DNA of 64,000 bases from Gammaproteobacteria bacterium (GCA_016195665.1 JACPZD010000022.1:1-64000), one strand, 5' to 3'; counted from the stretch's first letter, positions 39,398-47,942 are shown. The notes: a model not told the origin generated them from the letters alone. Numbers and translations: made by a program.

Positions 39398-40248
39398 CTT
39401 ACTTGTAGCTGCTCGTGTAAATACTCCGGAAGCGCGAACGCCGCTTTATGAAGCGCGGCATTGTAATAGCGGGTGGTAAAGGCTTTACTGTGCGCGGCCT
39501 GTTCACGAAAGCTTGCGACCGATGTATCTTTCCCAGCCAAGGTCGCGCTCCACCAGCCTGATGGATAAGTACATTGCGGAAAGTGCAAGGTGCTCACATC
39601 GGCAAAGCCCGCCGCGCGCAGGGCGCTGTGCATGGCGATAATTAAATCGGCGTGAAATAATGGCGACTCGCTCTGCCCCACAATAATCCCGCCCGGTTTT
39701 AGGGCTCTCCGGCAATCCCGGTAAAAGACTTCGGAAAATAAGCCCGCTGCGGGGCCGATCGGATCGGTGCCGTCCACGATAATGACATCACAACTCTCCG
39801 GCTGAGCCTCTTTCATCCACTTAATGCCGTCGCCAAAGTGAAACCGGGCGCGCGGATCATTATTAGAAGCGGTGAGTTCGGGGAAGAATTTTTCGGCTAC
39901 ACGGGTCACCCGCTCGTCCAGTTCCACTTGCGTAACGCGTTGCACAGGATGTTTGAGCACCTCATGCAGCGTGCCGCAGTCGCCGCCGCCGATGATAAGC
40001 ACGTCCTTCGGGGCGGCATGCGTGAACAGGGCAGGGTGGGACATCATCTCGTGGTAGATGAAATTATCTCGGCCGGTCACCATCACCAGCCCGTCCAGGG
40101 TCATGAGCCGGCCGAAGGTTTCGGTCTCGTAGATCTCGATGCGCTGATAGGGCGACTGCTCATCGTGCAGCTTGGCCTTGGTCTTGAGTGAAATCGCCGA
40201 GCCCTGCCCCTCCCATTGCTCGGTGTACCAGGTGTCGTCTAACGTCAT
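39394..40248 (-). CDS. speE: Spermidine synthase SpeE
   Basis: SpeE transfers aminopropyl from decarboxylated SAM to putrescine. The 284-residue product opens MTLDDTWYTEQWEGQGSAIS and has the SAM-type fold with IIGGGDCGTLHEVLKH and the catalytic-region DGTDPIGPA. ATG at 40248 follows GGGAATAAAC; a longer frame to 40473 crosses the divergent promoter region and is rejected. It is divergent from speA, consistent with a polyamine locus, but speD and the agmatine steps are not in the window. Confidence 0.94.
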   Translation of the reverse strand: MTLDDTWYTEQWEGQGSAISLKTKAKLHDEQSPYQRIEIYETETFGRLMTLDGLVMVTGRDNFIYHEMMSHPALFTHAAPKDVLIIGGGDCGTLHEVLKHPVQRVTQVELDERVTRVAEKFFPELTASNNDPRARFHFGDGIKWMKEAQPESCDVIIVDGTDPIGPAAGLFSEVFYRDCRRALKPGGIIVGQSESPLFHADLIIAMHSALRAAGFADVSTLHFPQCTYPSGWWSATLAGKDTSVASFREQAAHSKAFTTRYYNAALHKAAFALPEYLHEQLQVR

Positions 40249-40335
40249 GTTTATTCCCATTTGGTGAACTCGCCAGGAACGGCGATAATAGCAGAATTGG
40301 ACGCGGCAGCGGGACCGGGATATGAAAGGGGCGCT

Positions 40336-42222
40336 ATGAGTGATTGGACGATAGAGCAGGCGCGTGAGGCGTATAACCTTAAGCATTGGGGCGGCGGTTA
40401 TTTCGATATCAGCGAACAGGGGCGTCTCGTCGCGCGTCCCGGCCGCGCGGCGCAAGGGGATATTGATCTCCATAAGCTCAGCGGGGAGATCGCCGCGGCG
40501 GGTCTGAAGCTTCCCGTGCTGGTGCGTTTTTCAGACATCCTGCACCAGCGCGTGGACACGCTGTGCGAGACCTTTGCGCGCGCCATGCAGGAGGAGTCCT
40601 ACCAGGGTAGCTACACCGCCGTGTATCCCATCAAGGTCAATCAGCAGCGTCACGTCGTTGAGGAGATCCTCAAACACGGCGGGCCACGAGTCGGGCTGGA
40701 GGCCGGCAGTAAGCCCGAGTTACTGGCCGTGCTCGCCCTGTCTGCCCAAAACGGCGGGGTGGTGATCTGCAACGGTTATAAAGACCGCGAGTATCTGCGC
40801 CTTGCCCTCATCGGTAGAAAACTTGGCCACCGCGTGTACATCGTGATTGAGCGCCTTGCGGAGTTGGAACTGGTGATCGAGGAGGCGCGTGCGCTGGATA
40901 TCAAACCGCTGCTGGGCGTGCGCGTGCGGCTCGCATCCATCGGCGCGGGCAAGTGGCAGAACACCGGCGGCGAGAAGTCCAAATTCGGTTTGTCCGCCGC
41001 GCAGGTGCTGCGCGTGGTGCAGCGGCTGCGCGAGGCCGATATGCTCGATACCCTGCAACTGCTGCACTTCCACATGGGCTCGCAGATCGCCAATGTCCGC
41101 GACATTCAGCTCGGCATGCACGAGTGCGCACGTTACTATGCAGAACTGCACGCGCAAGGCGTGGCGCTCCAATGCGTGGACGTGGGCGGCGGTTTGGGCA
41201 TAGATTACGACGGCACGCGTTCGCGCAGCTTTTGTTCCATGAATTACAGCGTGCAGGAGTACGCCAACAACGTGGTGCATGCCTTGTATGAGATCTGCGC
41301 GGTTCGCAATCTGCCCCATCCACACATCATCACCGAGGCGGGACGCGCAATGACCGCCCATCACGCAATGCTCATCACCAATATCATAGACGTGGAGCGC
41401 GCCCCGGGCGAAAATTCAGTGACGGCTGTACGCGAGGATGAGCCGCGCATCATCCGCGATTTGTGGGAGGGCTTGTGCAGCCTGTCGAGCCGCTCCGCGG
41501 TAGAGGTCTATCACGACGCCGTGCACGGGCTCACCGAGGCCAATGAGATGTTCACGCACGGCGTGCTGAGTCTGGAGCAGCGTGCACGCGCCGAGCAGAT
41601 CTATTCGGCGATCTGCTGGAAGGTGCGCGAACTCTTGCAGAACGGCCCGCGCGCGGGGCGAGAGATGCTGGATGAGTTGAACGAAAAACTCGCCGACAAA
41701 TATTTCTGCAATTTCTCCCTGTTTCAATCCATGCCCGACGCCTGGGCGATAGATCAAATCTTTCCGATAATGCCGCTGCATCGCTTGGACGAGCGCCCCG
41801 CGCGCCGCGTCACGCTGCAAGACATGACGTGCGACTCGGACGGGCGCATTGATCTCTATGTGGATGGCGAAGGTGTGGAGACCAGTCTACTGCTGCATCC
41901 GCTGCGCGCAGACGAGCCCTATCTGCTGGGTTTTTTCTTGCTCGGCGCCTATCAGGAAATCCTCGGCGACATGCATAACCTGTTCGGCGACACCGATTCG
42001 GTGCACGTCGAGCTGCGCCCCGACGGCGGCTATGAGCTGGTGCAGCCGCTGCGCGGCGACACCGTGGACACCGTGCTGCGTTACGTGAATTTCAATGCCG
42101 AGGAGTTGTTGCAGACCTTTCGCGCCAAGATCGCCGCCTCGACATTAAACGCGGCGCAGCGTGAGGGCTGCTTGCAGGAGTTGCAAGAGGGTTTGACCGG
42201 TTACACCTATCTGGAAGATTAG
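40336..42222 (+). CDS. speA: Biosynthetic arginine decarboxylase SpeA
   Basis: SpeA makes agmatine from arginine with PLP, feeding putrescine synthesis. The 628-residue protein opens SDWTIEQAREAYNLKHWGGG; the PLP lysine is in TAVYPIKVNQQRHVVEEI, and GGGLGIDYDGTRS and the TEAGRAMTAHHAM stretch follow. ATG at 40336 (MSDWTIEQ) has GAAAGGGG upstream and family length; the longer frame from 40261 runs into speE control sequence. The gap to speE is 87 bases, probably holding both promoters. Confidence 0.95.
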   Translation: MSDWTIEQAREAYNLKHWGGGYFDISEQGRLVARPGRAAQGDIDLHKLSGEIAAAGLKLPVLVRFSDILHQRVDTLCETFARAMQEESYQGSYTAVYPIKVNQQRHVVEEILKHGGPRVGLEAGSKPELLAVLALSAQNGGVVICNGYKDREYLRLALIGRKLGHRVYIVIERLAELELVIEEARALDIKPLLGVRVRLASIGAGKWQNTGGEKSKFGLSAAQVLRVVQRLREADMLDTLQLLHFHMGSQIANVRDIQLGMHECARYYAELHAQGVALQCVDVGGGLGIDYDGTRSRSFCSMNYSVQEYANNVVHALYEICAVRNLPHPHIITEAGRAMTAHHAMLITNIIDVERAPGENSVTAVREDEPRIIRDLWEGLCSLSSRSAVEVYHDAVHGLTEANEMFTHGVLSLEQRARAEQIYSAICWKVRELLQNGPRAGREMLDELNEKLADKYFCNFSLFQSMPDAWAIDQIFPIMPLHRLDERPARRVTLQDMTCDSDGRIDLYVDGEGVETSLLLHPLRADEPYLLGFFLLGAYQEILGDMHNLFGDTDSVHVELRPDGGYELVQPLRGDTVDTVLRYVNFNAEELLQTFRAKIAASTLNAAQREGCLQELQEGLTGYTYLED

Positions 42223-42233
42223 GCGCGACCTCT

Positions 42234-42838
42234 ATGACGCGAAAATATGAAATTATCGAGCGCGAGGTACGCTATCAGGGTTTCTTTCGCCTGGAGCGCT
42301 ACCGCTTGCGTCATGAATTGTTTTCCGGAGGGATGAGTCGTGTGCTTACGCGCGAGCTGTTCGAGCGCGGCCACGCCCCGCCGCCGTGCTGCCCTACGAC
42401 CCTGAACGAGATGCGGTAGTGCTGATTGAGCAGTTCCGTATCGGCGCACTCGACGACGCGCATGGCCCGTGGCTGCTGGAGATCGTGGCCGGGGTGATGG
42501 AAGCGGGCGAGGGTGAGGAGAGCCTGGTGCGGCGCGAAGCGGTGGAAGAGGCGGGCTGCGTGCTCCTGGAGCTACAGCCGATTTGCGAGTTTCTGGTCAG
42601 CCCAGGCGGCACGAGCGAGCGCATCAGCCTGTTCTGCGGGCGCGTGGACAGCACCACGGTGAACGGCGTGCACGGCGTTCACGAGGAGGGAGAAGACATC
42701 ATGGTGCACGTGCTGCCGCTGCAGGAAGCGTTGCGCGCCGTCACGGAAGGCAGAATCCGCTCTGCCAGCCCTATCATCGCACTGCAATGGCTGGCTCTGC
42801 ATCGTGACGAAGTGCGCGCCCATTGGGGCGCGCACTAG
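42234..42838 (+). pseudogene. ADP-ribose pyrophosphatase (Nudix, NudF-like), frameshifted
   Basis: The first frame encodes MTRKYEIIEREVRYQGFFRL ... RELFERGHA, the second AAVLPYDPERDAVVLIEQFR followed by the Nudix box GVMEAGEGEESLVRREAVEE. Together they make one normal NudF-like protein of about 200 residues. Two extra C bases at about 42378-42379, in CACGCCCCGCCGCC, break the frame. ADP-ribose hydrolysis recycles ADP-ribose to AMP and ribose-5-phosphate. The frameshift may be real, programmed, or an error in a C/G-rich run. It starts 12 bases after speA. Confidence 0.85.
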
Positions 42839-42851
42839 TCATTCTCTTTCC

Positions 42852-43370
42852 TCACTCCCGAATCACCACAAGCTTATCTGCCCCCGACTCCGGCAACCAC
42901 ACCTCGCCGGGCCGGCCGAGGATCTGGCGCACGCGCGCATTGCGGCTGTTGCTCTTGAGCACGGTGAACTTTTCGGTTTTGGGGTCGAAACGCAGCGTGG
43001 CGTTGGCACCGAAATCAGACAGCCAGACGATGTCCTTGTGGTCCACGTACACGGCGTAGATCTGCGGGCTGTCGCCGGGGGCTTTCCAGGCGCGCCACTG
43101 ATTAGTTTTGGGGTCGTACATCGACACCTGGCCGGAGAGCCATTCGCTGACCCAGATGCGGTTTTGGGAATCCGCCCACACGCGGCGCGCGCCCTGCTTA
43201 GGCGTGGGTGGCTCGATGATTGTTGCCTTGCCGGTTTGGGTGTCGATGCGCGCAATGTGTGAACCGGCGAGCGAAGCGTAATACACGCTGCCATCCGGCG
43301 CGGTGCAGATGCCGTATGGGCCGCGGCCGCGCGGGGCGTCGAACACTTCGACCTTGCTGGTTTTGAACAA
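42852..43370 (-). pseudogene. Virginiamycin B lyase-like beta-propeller, 5' truncated
   Basis: The 172 codons read as successive propeller blades (PYGICTAPDGSVYYASLAG, RVWADSQNRIWVSEWLSG, AVYVDHKDIVWLSDFGAN) like Vgb/streptogramin-lyase proteins, normally about 300 residues with a signal peptide. The 5' part ends exactly at the border of the transposase-derived element at 43369. I find no missing half beyond that element. Its closing KLVVIRE matches the end of this group. It is likely inactive. Confidence 0.75.
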
Positions 43371-43998
43371 AAGGGGACGCTACCCTTTATTCTTGGCCGC
43401 CATAATGATAAATTCTGCTTATGCCCCGCCTTGCCCGCACTGAAGGGGGATATTCTCGCGTATTGTCTGATGACCAACCACATACACTTCATCGCCGTAC
43501 CGTCTACCGAGGAGGGCCTGCAACAAGTACTTAAACCCTTACACATGCGCTATGCCCAGCGGATCAATCGTGAGCGCGGCTGGAAAGGGCATATATGGCA
43601 AGGACGGTATTTCTCTTCTGCCCTGGATGATGACTATCTTTGGGCGGCTATACGCTACGTGGAGCGTAACCCGATAAGAGCCAGAATGGTTCGGAAGGCG
43701 GAGAATTACCATTGGTCCAGCGCGGGCTGGCACTGCGGATTGAGACCAGACCCGTTACTGACGACAAAGCCGACGTGGCGCAGGCAGTTTGAAGGCATAG
43801 GCGACTGGTCAGCCTGGCTAGCCGAGGGTGACGAGCCGGAGAAGCTGGAAGTATTACGGCGTAACGTGGATAAAGGCCTGCCCTGCGATCAGAGAAGTTC
43901 ATCCAGAAACTTGAGAAATTGACGGGCAGAGCGTTACAGTACCGCCCACGCGGGCGACCGAGAAAAACGAATGATGAATAAGGGTAGCGTCCCCTTTT
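43369..43998. mobile_element. Remnant element with inverted ends around a REP-type transposase
   Basis: The ends AAAAGGGGACGCTACCC-TTTATTC (43369) and its inverted copy GAATAAGGGTAGCGTCCCC-TTTT (43976-43998) differ by one T. They bracket a broken Y1 transposase gene. Similar GGGGACGCTACCC ends are common beside REP-associated tyrosine transposases. The element lies across the 5' end of the lyase gene. Confidence 0.82.
43421..43922 (+). pseudogene. REP-associated tyrosine transposase (Y1/IS200-like), internally deleted
   Basis: The 43431-43922 frame keeps the HUH motif (LMTNHIHFIAVPSTEEGLQ), then KGHIWQGRYFSSALDDDYLW and the helix YVERNPIRARMV with the likely catalytic tyrosine. Just upstream ATGCCCCGCCTTGCCCGC encodes the usual start (MPRLAR) but in a different frame, and about 60 intervening residues are missing. 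The gene is thus a deletion derivative and should not transpose by itself. Confidence 0.82.
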
Positions 43999-44092
43999 AA
44001 CACCTTATTTCCAGCCAGACAATCATTCCTGGATTCTTTCTGGCTAGGTGTCCAATGGGCGAAGTGGCTGAGGTGCTGGTAACGACGCAATT

Positions 44093-45769
44093 TCATATTT
44101 CTTTGCGTAGCGCTAGCTCGTGAATGTGCGCGGCGGTGCGTATCGCTAGCGCCTCGATGGTGAGAGAGGGCGCTTCGCCGCCCCCCGTGCTGGGGAACAC
44201 ACTGGCGTCCACGATAAAGAGATTGCGCCAGCGATGGCTGCGGCAATGGCTGTCCACGACGGAATGTTGCGGGTCGTTTCCCATCCGGCAGGTGCCAAAC
44301 ACGTGCGTGGAGGAGAAGAAATCATAGCTCCCGTATTCCTCGAATAGCTGCTCTACCCCGGCGGCGTCTAGCATCTCTCGGCACGTCTTGGCCATGAACT
44401 CCACTCTGCGCAGCGCCATCTCATCGAGGTGGCTGTGGATGCGGGCGATGGGCATGCCGAACTCGTCCTTTTCATCAGGATCAAGGTCAATAAAGGATTT
44501 CTCGTTGGGTAGGCATTCTGCTACCGCCCCCATGACGAGCGCCCGGCCGTAGCTGGCGCGCATGTCGGCCTTGTGCTGCCGGCCCCAGCCCTTGATCACA
44601 CGGGTCGCGTAACTGATTGGACCTATCAAGTCGGCTGACGCCGTGCTCGGGGCATACCGGCTGCCGCCCACGATCCCGGCTACGGCGTCAGGGGCGTTAA
44701 AGTCCCAGCAGATGATATCCGACGGCACGCCGCGCATGCTGCCCAGCGGCTCCGGATGCAGTCCGGCGCTGTCCCAAGCCAGAGTCTCCATAAAATTACG
44801 GCCCACCAAACCGCTTTCATTGGCGAGTCCATGCGGCGCGTGCCGATTGCTGGAAGTCAGCAATAGCCGTGGCGTCTCCACCGCACCGCAGGAGACGATG
44901 ACCACCTGTGCAGAGACTTTATGCTGTGCGCCGGTACGATCCGCATAATACACGCTGGTTACCCTGCCGTTATCCCCGGCTTCGATATGCAGCACCTGGC
45001 ACAGACTCTGGATGGCGCACAGTCCGGACGCGCGCGCCTTACGGATAAAGGTGACGTCCACGCTGCCTTTATCGCTGCGCGGGCAGCCGCGGCTGCAATT
45101 TGCGCAATAGTTGCACGCCGGGCGGCCGTCATACGAAGCGGAGAGTGTGGCGATCGGGTTCATCTCCCAATGCATGCCCAGTTTACGACCCCCCTCAACA
45201 ATCTTGCTGCTCGTGTAGCTCAAGCGGTGGGGCGGGAGAGGATACGCTTCGCTGCGCGGTCGTGTTGTATTCTCAGTCGGCCCGGCGACACCGACGATGC
45301 GCTCCGCTTCGCAGTAGAAAGGTTCGAGTTCCTGGTAATCGAACGGCCAATCCGCACCCACGCCAAACCGGCTGTACATCTTCATCGCTTGCGGATGGAG
45401 ACGATGCGCCTCGCCGGTAAAGTGCAGGGTGCTGCCGCCTACCCCGCGCACGTGATGGTAGGCATTGCCCTTGCGGGTCTCGCCGGGATTCATGGCCCCG
45501 GTGATGTGATTCCAGGAACGCAGATGCTGCCAACGGGGGTCTAATTTCTGTAGCGGTGCAAAGCTGTAGCGTACCTGACTGCGCGGCCGAGTGGGGAAAA
45601 GGGTTTGTTCCCAACTGTTCTGGTCCAGTAAATAGTCCTTGGTGAAGTTATAGTCGGGTCCCGCTTCGAGTACCAGCACTCGCATCCCATAGCGGGTGAG
45701 CGCCCAGGCGCTGGCCCCCCCTCCCGCACCGGAACCCACGATGACGGCGTCGTACTGAGGTCCCTGCAT
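44093..45769 (-). CDS. GMC-family FAD oxidoreductase
   Basis: The 558-residue flavoprotein has an FAD-binding start (YDAVIVGSGAGGGASAWALT), VRGVGGSTLHFTGEAHRL, a cysteine-rich insert CNYCANCSRGCPRSDKGSVD, and C-terminal STHVFGTCRMGNDP and VDASVFPSTGGGEAPSLTI. It oxidises an alcohol or sugar, probably passing electrons to a quinone or cytochrome. The four cysteines could hold a [3Fe-4S]-like cluster as in some GMC dehydrogenases. Its ATG shares a base with the stop of the upstream subunit-3 gene. Confidence 0.9.
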   Translation of the reverse strand: MQGPQYDAVIVGSGAGGGASAWALTRYGMRVLVLEAGPDYNFTKDYLLDQNSWEQTLFPTRPRSQVRYSFAPLQKLDPRWQHLRSWNHITGAMNPGETRKGNAYHHVRGVGGSTLHFTGEAHRLHPQAMKMYSRFGVGADWPFDYQELEPFYCEAERIVGVAGPTENTTRPRSEAYPLPPHRLSYTSSKIVEGGRKLGMHWEMNPIATLSASYDGRPACNYCANCSRGCPRSDKGSVDVTFIRKARASGLCAIQSLCQVLHIEAGDNGRVTSVYYADRTGAQHKVSAQVVIVSCGAVETPRLLLTSSNRHAPHGLANESGLVGRNFMETLAWDSAGLHPEPLGSMRGVPSDIICWDFNAPDAVAGIVGGSRYAPSTASADLIGPISYATRVIKGWGRQHKADMRASYGRALVMGAVAECLPNEKSFIDLDPDEKDEFGMPIARIHSHLDEMALRRVEFMAKTCREMLDAAGVEQLFEEYGSYDFFSSTHVFGTCRMGNDPQHSVVDSHCRSHRWRNLFIVDASVFPSTGGGEAPSLTIEALAIRTAAHIHELALRKEI

Positions 45770-46374
45770 CAGGAAGCAGCCCGTGGCGGCAGATAGAAGT
45801 CCAGGTGGCCCTTGGGTTGGGGCGGGCCGGCATACGACAGTCCGGCCCAGCTCGGGGGTTGGGCATAGTAGTGAAAAAAGGCGTCTTGGCGCAGACGCTC
45901 GAAAAAGACGCGCGGCAGCGTGTCCATTTTTTCTGCTGCGGCCAGGGCGATGACGTGTTCCCTCTGCGTTTCGGAAAGGGAAGAAAAATTCTCAACACCA
46001 TAGTGATCTTTGGCCTGTGTATCCAGCCAGGTGCAGCCCGTTTTTATCAGGCGCCGGAGACGATGATTCGGGGTGGCCGCCGCGGCGATCTTTTTGTCTA
46101 CGTCCAACGCTGTGGCGCTGGGCGTTTGATCGGCCGGGATGAGCGTGTCGAGGTAATAGGCCAGGGTGTGCAGTTCATCCTTGCCGAGTGCTGATGGCCA
46201 GAGGATGCGTTGAACAAGATAACCGGACCACGCCAGCAGCGCCGCGCCCAAGGTCAGTTTAAGGAATTGGCGGCGCGGGAGATGAAGGGCGCCGTCACGG
46301 GTGAAAAATCGCCCCCGCAGCCTGACGAAATACCCGCCTAGCTGCCTCAACTTATCCAAATTGGCAGAAGGCAT
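45769..46374 (-). CDS. Gluconate 2-dehydrogenase subunit 3-like protein
   Basis: The 201-residue protein has a twin-arginine signal (LPRRQFLKLTLGAALLAW) and the subunit-3 pattern LAYYLDTLIPADQTPSATAL, FSSLSETQREHVIALAA, FFERLRQDAFFHYYAQPPSWAGLSYAGP in separate runs. Such small subunits partner GMC dehydrogenases and carry them through Tat. It overlaps the GMC gene, so the two form a complex-encoding unit. No cytochrome subunit gene is present. Confidence 0.85.
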   Translation of the reverse strand: MPSANLDKLRQLGGYFVRLRGRFFTRDGALHLPRRQFLKLTLGAALLAWSGYLVQRILWPSALGKDELHTLAYYLDTLIPADQTPSATALDVDKKIAAAATPNHRLRRLIKTGCTWLDTQAKDHYGVENFSSLSETQREHVIALAAAEKMDTLPRVFFERLRQDAFFHYYAQPPSWAGLSYAGPPQPKGHLDFYLPPRAAS

Positions 46375-46392
46375 TCCAGAATGCTTTAGGGA

Positions 46393-46566
46393 TTACTTGC
46401 GTTTGAAGAGCGCGATTAACCCGGCTACTCCCACGAGTGCGGTCAGACCGACTAAACCCCACTCATCCAGCGCGGGCGCTTGCACCGGGGGTGGTGCTTG
46501 CGCAAAGGCCTGAGCAGAGAATAACAAAGATAGGGCTGCAAGGACAATATGTTCTTTTAATTTCAT
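46393..46566 (-). CDS. Tiny exported protein with sorting-type C-terminus, copy 1
   Basis: The 57-residue product is a signal peptide (IVLAALSLLFSAQAFAQ), a short linker (APPPVQ), then APALDEWGLVGLTALVGVAG, LIALFKRK. The tail (Pro-x-Leu-x-Glu-Trp-Gly, hydrophobic helix, basic end) resembles IPTL-CTERM-type exosortase sorting signals but there is no passenger domain between. Function is unknown. A near-duplicate lies at 46617-46805. The shared motif GGCATTCCAGAATGCTT downstream of each shows a tandem duplication. No exosortase is in the window. Confidence 0.75.
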   Translation of the reverse strand: MKLKEHIVLAALSLLFSAQAFAQAPPPVQAPALDEWGLVGLTALVGVAGLIALFKRK

Positions 46567-46616
46567 GAGCTATTTCCTCTACATGTAGGATGGCATTCCA
46601 GAATGCTTAGGATAGG

Positions 46617-46805
46617 CTATTTGCGTTTTTTGAAGAGTGCAACCAATCCGGCTACGCCCACGAGCATGCTTAGACCGAGCAAACCCCATTCATCCAGCGC
46701 AGGCGCTTGCACCGGGGGTGGCGGAACGAAACCCGCAAGGGCTTCCGCATTGAACATAAGCAGCGTGATGAGGCCAGATAAAGTAAGGTAGTTTTTTAGT
46801 TTCAT
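46617..46805 (-). CDS. Tiny exported protein with sorting-type C-terminus, copy 2
   Basis: The 62-residue product has a signal peptide (YLTLSGLITLLMFNAEALA), linker GFVPPPPVQ and the tail APALDEWGLLGLSMLVGVAG, LVALFKKRK. From APALDEWG on it matches copy 1 almost residue for residue. ATG at 46805 follows AAGGAGTATAACG, a good ribosome site, supporting real translation. The two genes form a tandem pair upstream of the GMC oxidoreductase unit on the same strand. Confidence 0.8.
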   Translation of the reverse strand: MKLKNYLTLSGLITLLMFNAEALAGFVPPPPVQAPALDEWGLLGLSMLVGVAGLVALFKKRK

Positions 46806-46915
46806 CGTTATACTCCTTCGATTTATTAGGGAAATGCGAGATTGGCCTTTATATTTAGAAGCTAAAGCCGGCTGTTTGTCAATGATTAATGATTGACGGA
46901 TGCCTCATTGGAAGA

Positions 46916-46992
46916 TGGCGCGCCCGGAGAGATTCGAACTCCCGACCGCCTGGTTCGTAGCCAGGTACTCTATCCAGCTGAGCTACGGGCGC
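46916..46992 (-). tRNA. tRNA-Arg (ACG), CCA encoded
   Basis: The minus strand gives GCGCCCGTAGCTCAGCTGG, anticodon loop CTACGAA (anticodon ACG), T-arm GGGAGTTCGAATCTCTC and GGGCGCGCCA. All four arms pair. Lying after tRNA-Ser downstream of csrA is the usual gammaproteobacterial order. Confidence 0.96.
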
Positions 46993-47032
46993 GTGTTGGG
47001 TATTTTACCCGATTAAGGGATGGCTCACTAGG

Positions 47033-47159
47033 GATATGGCGGAGAGAGGGATTACTCCGCACTTCCTTGTACTCCGCCCTGCGGGCCAGCCTTCGGCTGC
47101 TCCAAATCGCTCCAGGCGATTTGGTCGAACCCTGCTTATGATTTCTCGAGGGTTCGAAT
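47033..47159. repeat. Scrambled partial copies of tRNA-Ser 3' sequence
   Basis: GATATGGCGGAGAGAGGGATT at 47033-47053, written as GATATGGCGG then AGAGAGGGATT, repeats the tRNA-Ser 3' end (47216 on) with one GA less. TCGAGGGTTCGAAT at 47146-47159 is an inverted copy of the tRNA T-arm, and TCGAACCCT at 47124-47132 pairs with it. These look like leftovers from integration or rearrangement at the tRNA gene. Confidence 0.75.
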
Positions 47160-47171
47160 GCCTATCGTATA

Positions 47172-47219
47172 ATCTTCCTTATGAGGAGGCTAAAAAACCA
47201 GCCTCCTCATAAGGAAGAT
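47172..47219. terminator. Perfect 20-bp hairpin downstream of tRNA-Ser
   Basis: ATCTTCCTTATGAGGAGGCT and its exact reverse complement flank an 8-base loop (AAAAAACC). On the minus strand it starts two bases past the tRNA-Ser 3' end. It may block readthrough or be a processing site, but it lacks a trailing T run, so the terminator label is tentative. Confidence 0.6.
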
Positions 47220-47220
47220 A

Positions 47221-47313
47221 TGGCGGAGAGAGAGGGATTCGAACCCTCGATGGAGCTTTTAACCCCATACTCCCTTAGCAGGGGAGCGCCTTCGACCTCT
47301 CGGCCATCTCTCC
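47221..47313 (-). tRNA. tRNA-Ser (GCT), CCA encoded
   Basis: The 93-base minus-strand sequence starts GGAGAGATGGCCGAGAGG, has anticodon loop CTGCTAA (anticodon GCT), a long variable arm, T-arm GAGGGTTCGAATCCCTC and ends CTCTCCGCCA. It lies between csrA and tRNA-Arg. Confidence 0.96.
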
Positions 47314-47467
47314 AAATATGTTTAACATCTTATGACGCCCTCCCTGGCGAGGCTTCAATTTTCTTGATCGGCCCCCGGCCCAGCCCTCCATGGCTGGGCG
47401 TTCGCGGCTCCTGCCATTGGATCTTTAGTAAAGCCATCCATGGCGAGACTTCAGTTCATTATCTGGA

Positions 47468-47575
47468 CCCCAGCCAGTACATCCTGTACTGTCGTTCGCG
47501 CTTCAGCGCTGTGCAATCCTGCTTCGCTCGAAGTCCGGCCCATACATCCATCGTATGAGCGCTCGAAGCTCCTAT
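47468..47575. repeat. Cluster of ACATCC(A/T)-core palindromes, csrA/tRNA-Ser gap
   Basis: CCCCAGCCAGTACATCCTG, then TACTGTCGTTCGC (47468-47499) is the inverted form of the repeat at 3788-3820. It is followed by CATACATCCATCGTATG (about 47541-47557) with GAGCGCTCGAAGCTCC. Further CCATCCATGG palindromes occur at about 47385 and 47432. The whole 275-base gap holds only such structures. Confidence 0.75.
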
Positions 47576-47588
47576 CCCGCTTCTCGCC

Positions 47589-47777
47589 CTAATCCCGCCG
47601 CTCGCCCTCCGACTTTTCCTTCTGGATACGCTCGTAGATTTCTTCCCGGTGCACGGTGACATCCTTGGGTGCATTGACGCCAATGCGTACCTGATTGCCT
47701 TTTACCCCGAGCACGGTGACCGTTACCTGATCGCCTATCATCAGGCTTTCGCCTACCCGTCGCGTCAAAATCAGCAT
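47589..47777 (-). CDS. csrA: Carbon storage regulator CsrA
   Basis: The 62-residue RNA-binding dimer ([40 protein letters not shown]) represses or activates mRNAs by binding GGA sites near ribosome-binding sites. Conserved R44 and L4 regions are intact. ATG at 47777 has AAGGAG upstream. It lies downstream of alaS and lysC as in pseudomonads. Confidence 0.97.
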   Translation of the reverse strand: MLILTRRVGESLMIGDQVTVTVLGVKGNQVRIGVNAPKDVTVHREEIYERIQKEKSEGERRD

Positions 47778-47942
47778 TCGTTGACTCCTTGTTACATCAC
47801 TTCAATGAAGTGTGGCTGCGGCTCGCCATCCTAGGGGGCTCACCCCTGTGAGCCCGCTAATAAGTCAGTAAAGTGAGGCATTATAACCCGCAATCTCGAG
47901 CCGCCGTCCAGGAAATATGCCGTATTAGATCAGCCTGCCTTT

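Noticed and set aside
40249-40473. 75-residue N-terminal extension of SpeE
   Set aside because: It would run across the divergent speE/speA promoter region and into speA; the family start is MTLDDTWYTEQ.
46893-47141. A plus-strand frame containing APGEIRTPDRLVRSQVLYP
   Set aside because: It is a known false product from reading across tRNA-Arg on the antisense strand.
47181-47558. A plus-strand frame containing MAEREGFEPS
   Set aside because: This is the well-known false frame produced by reading across the antisense strand of tRNA-Ser.
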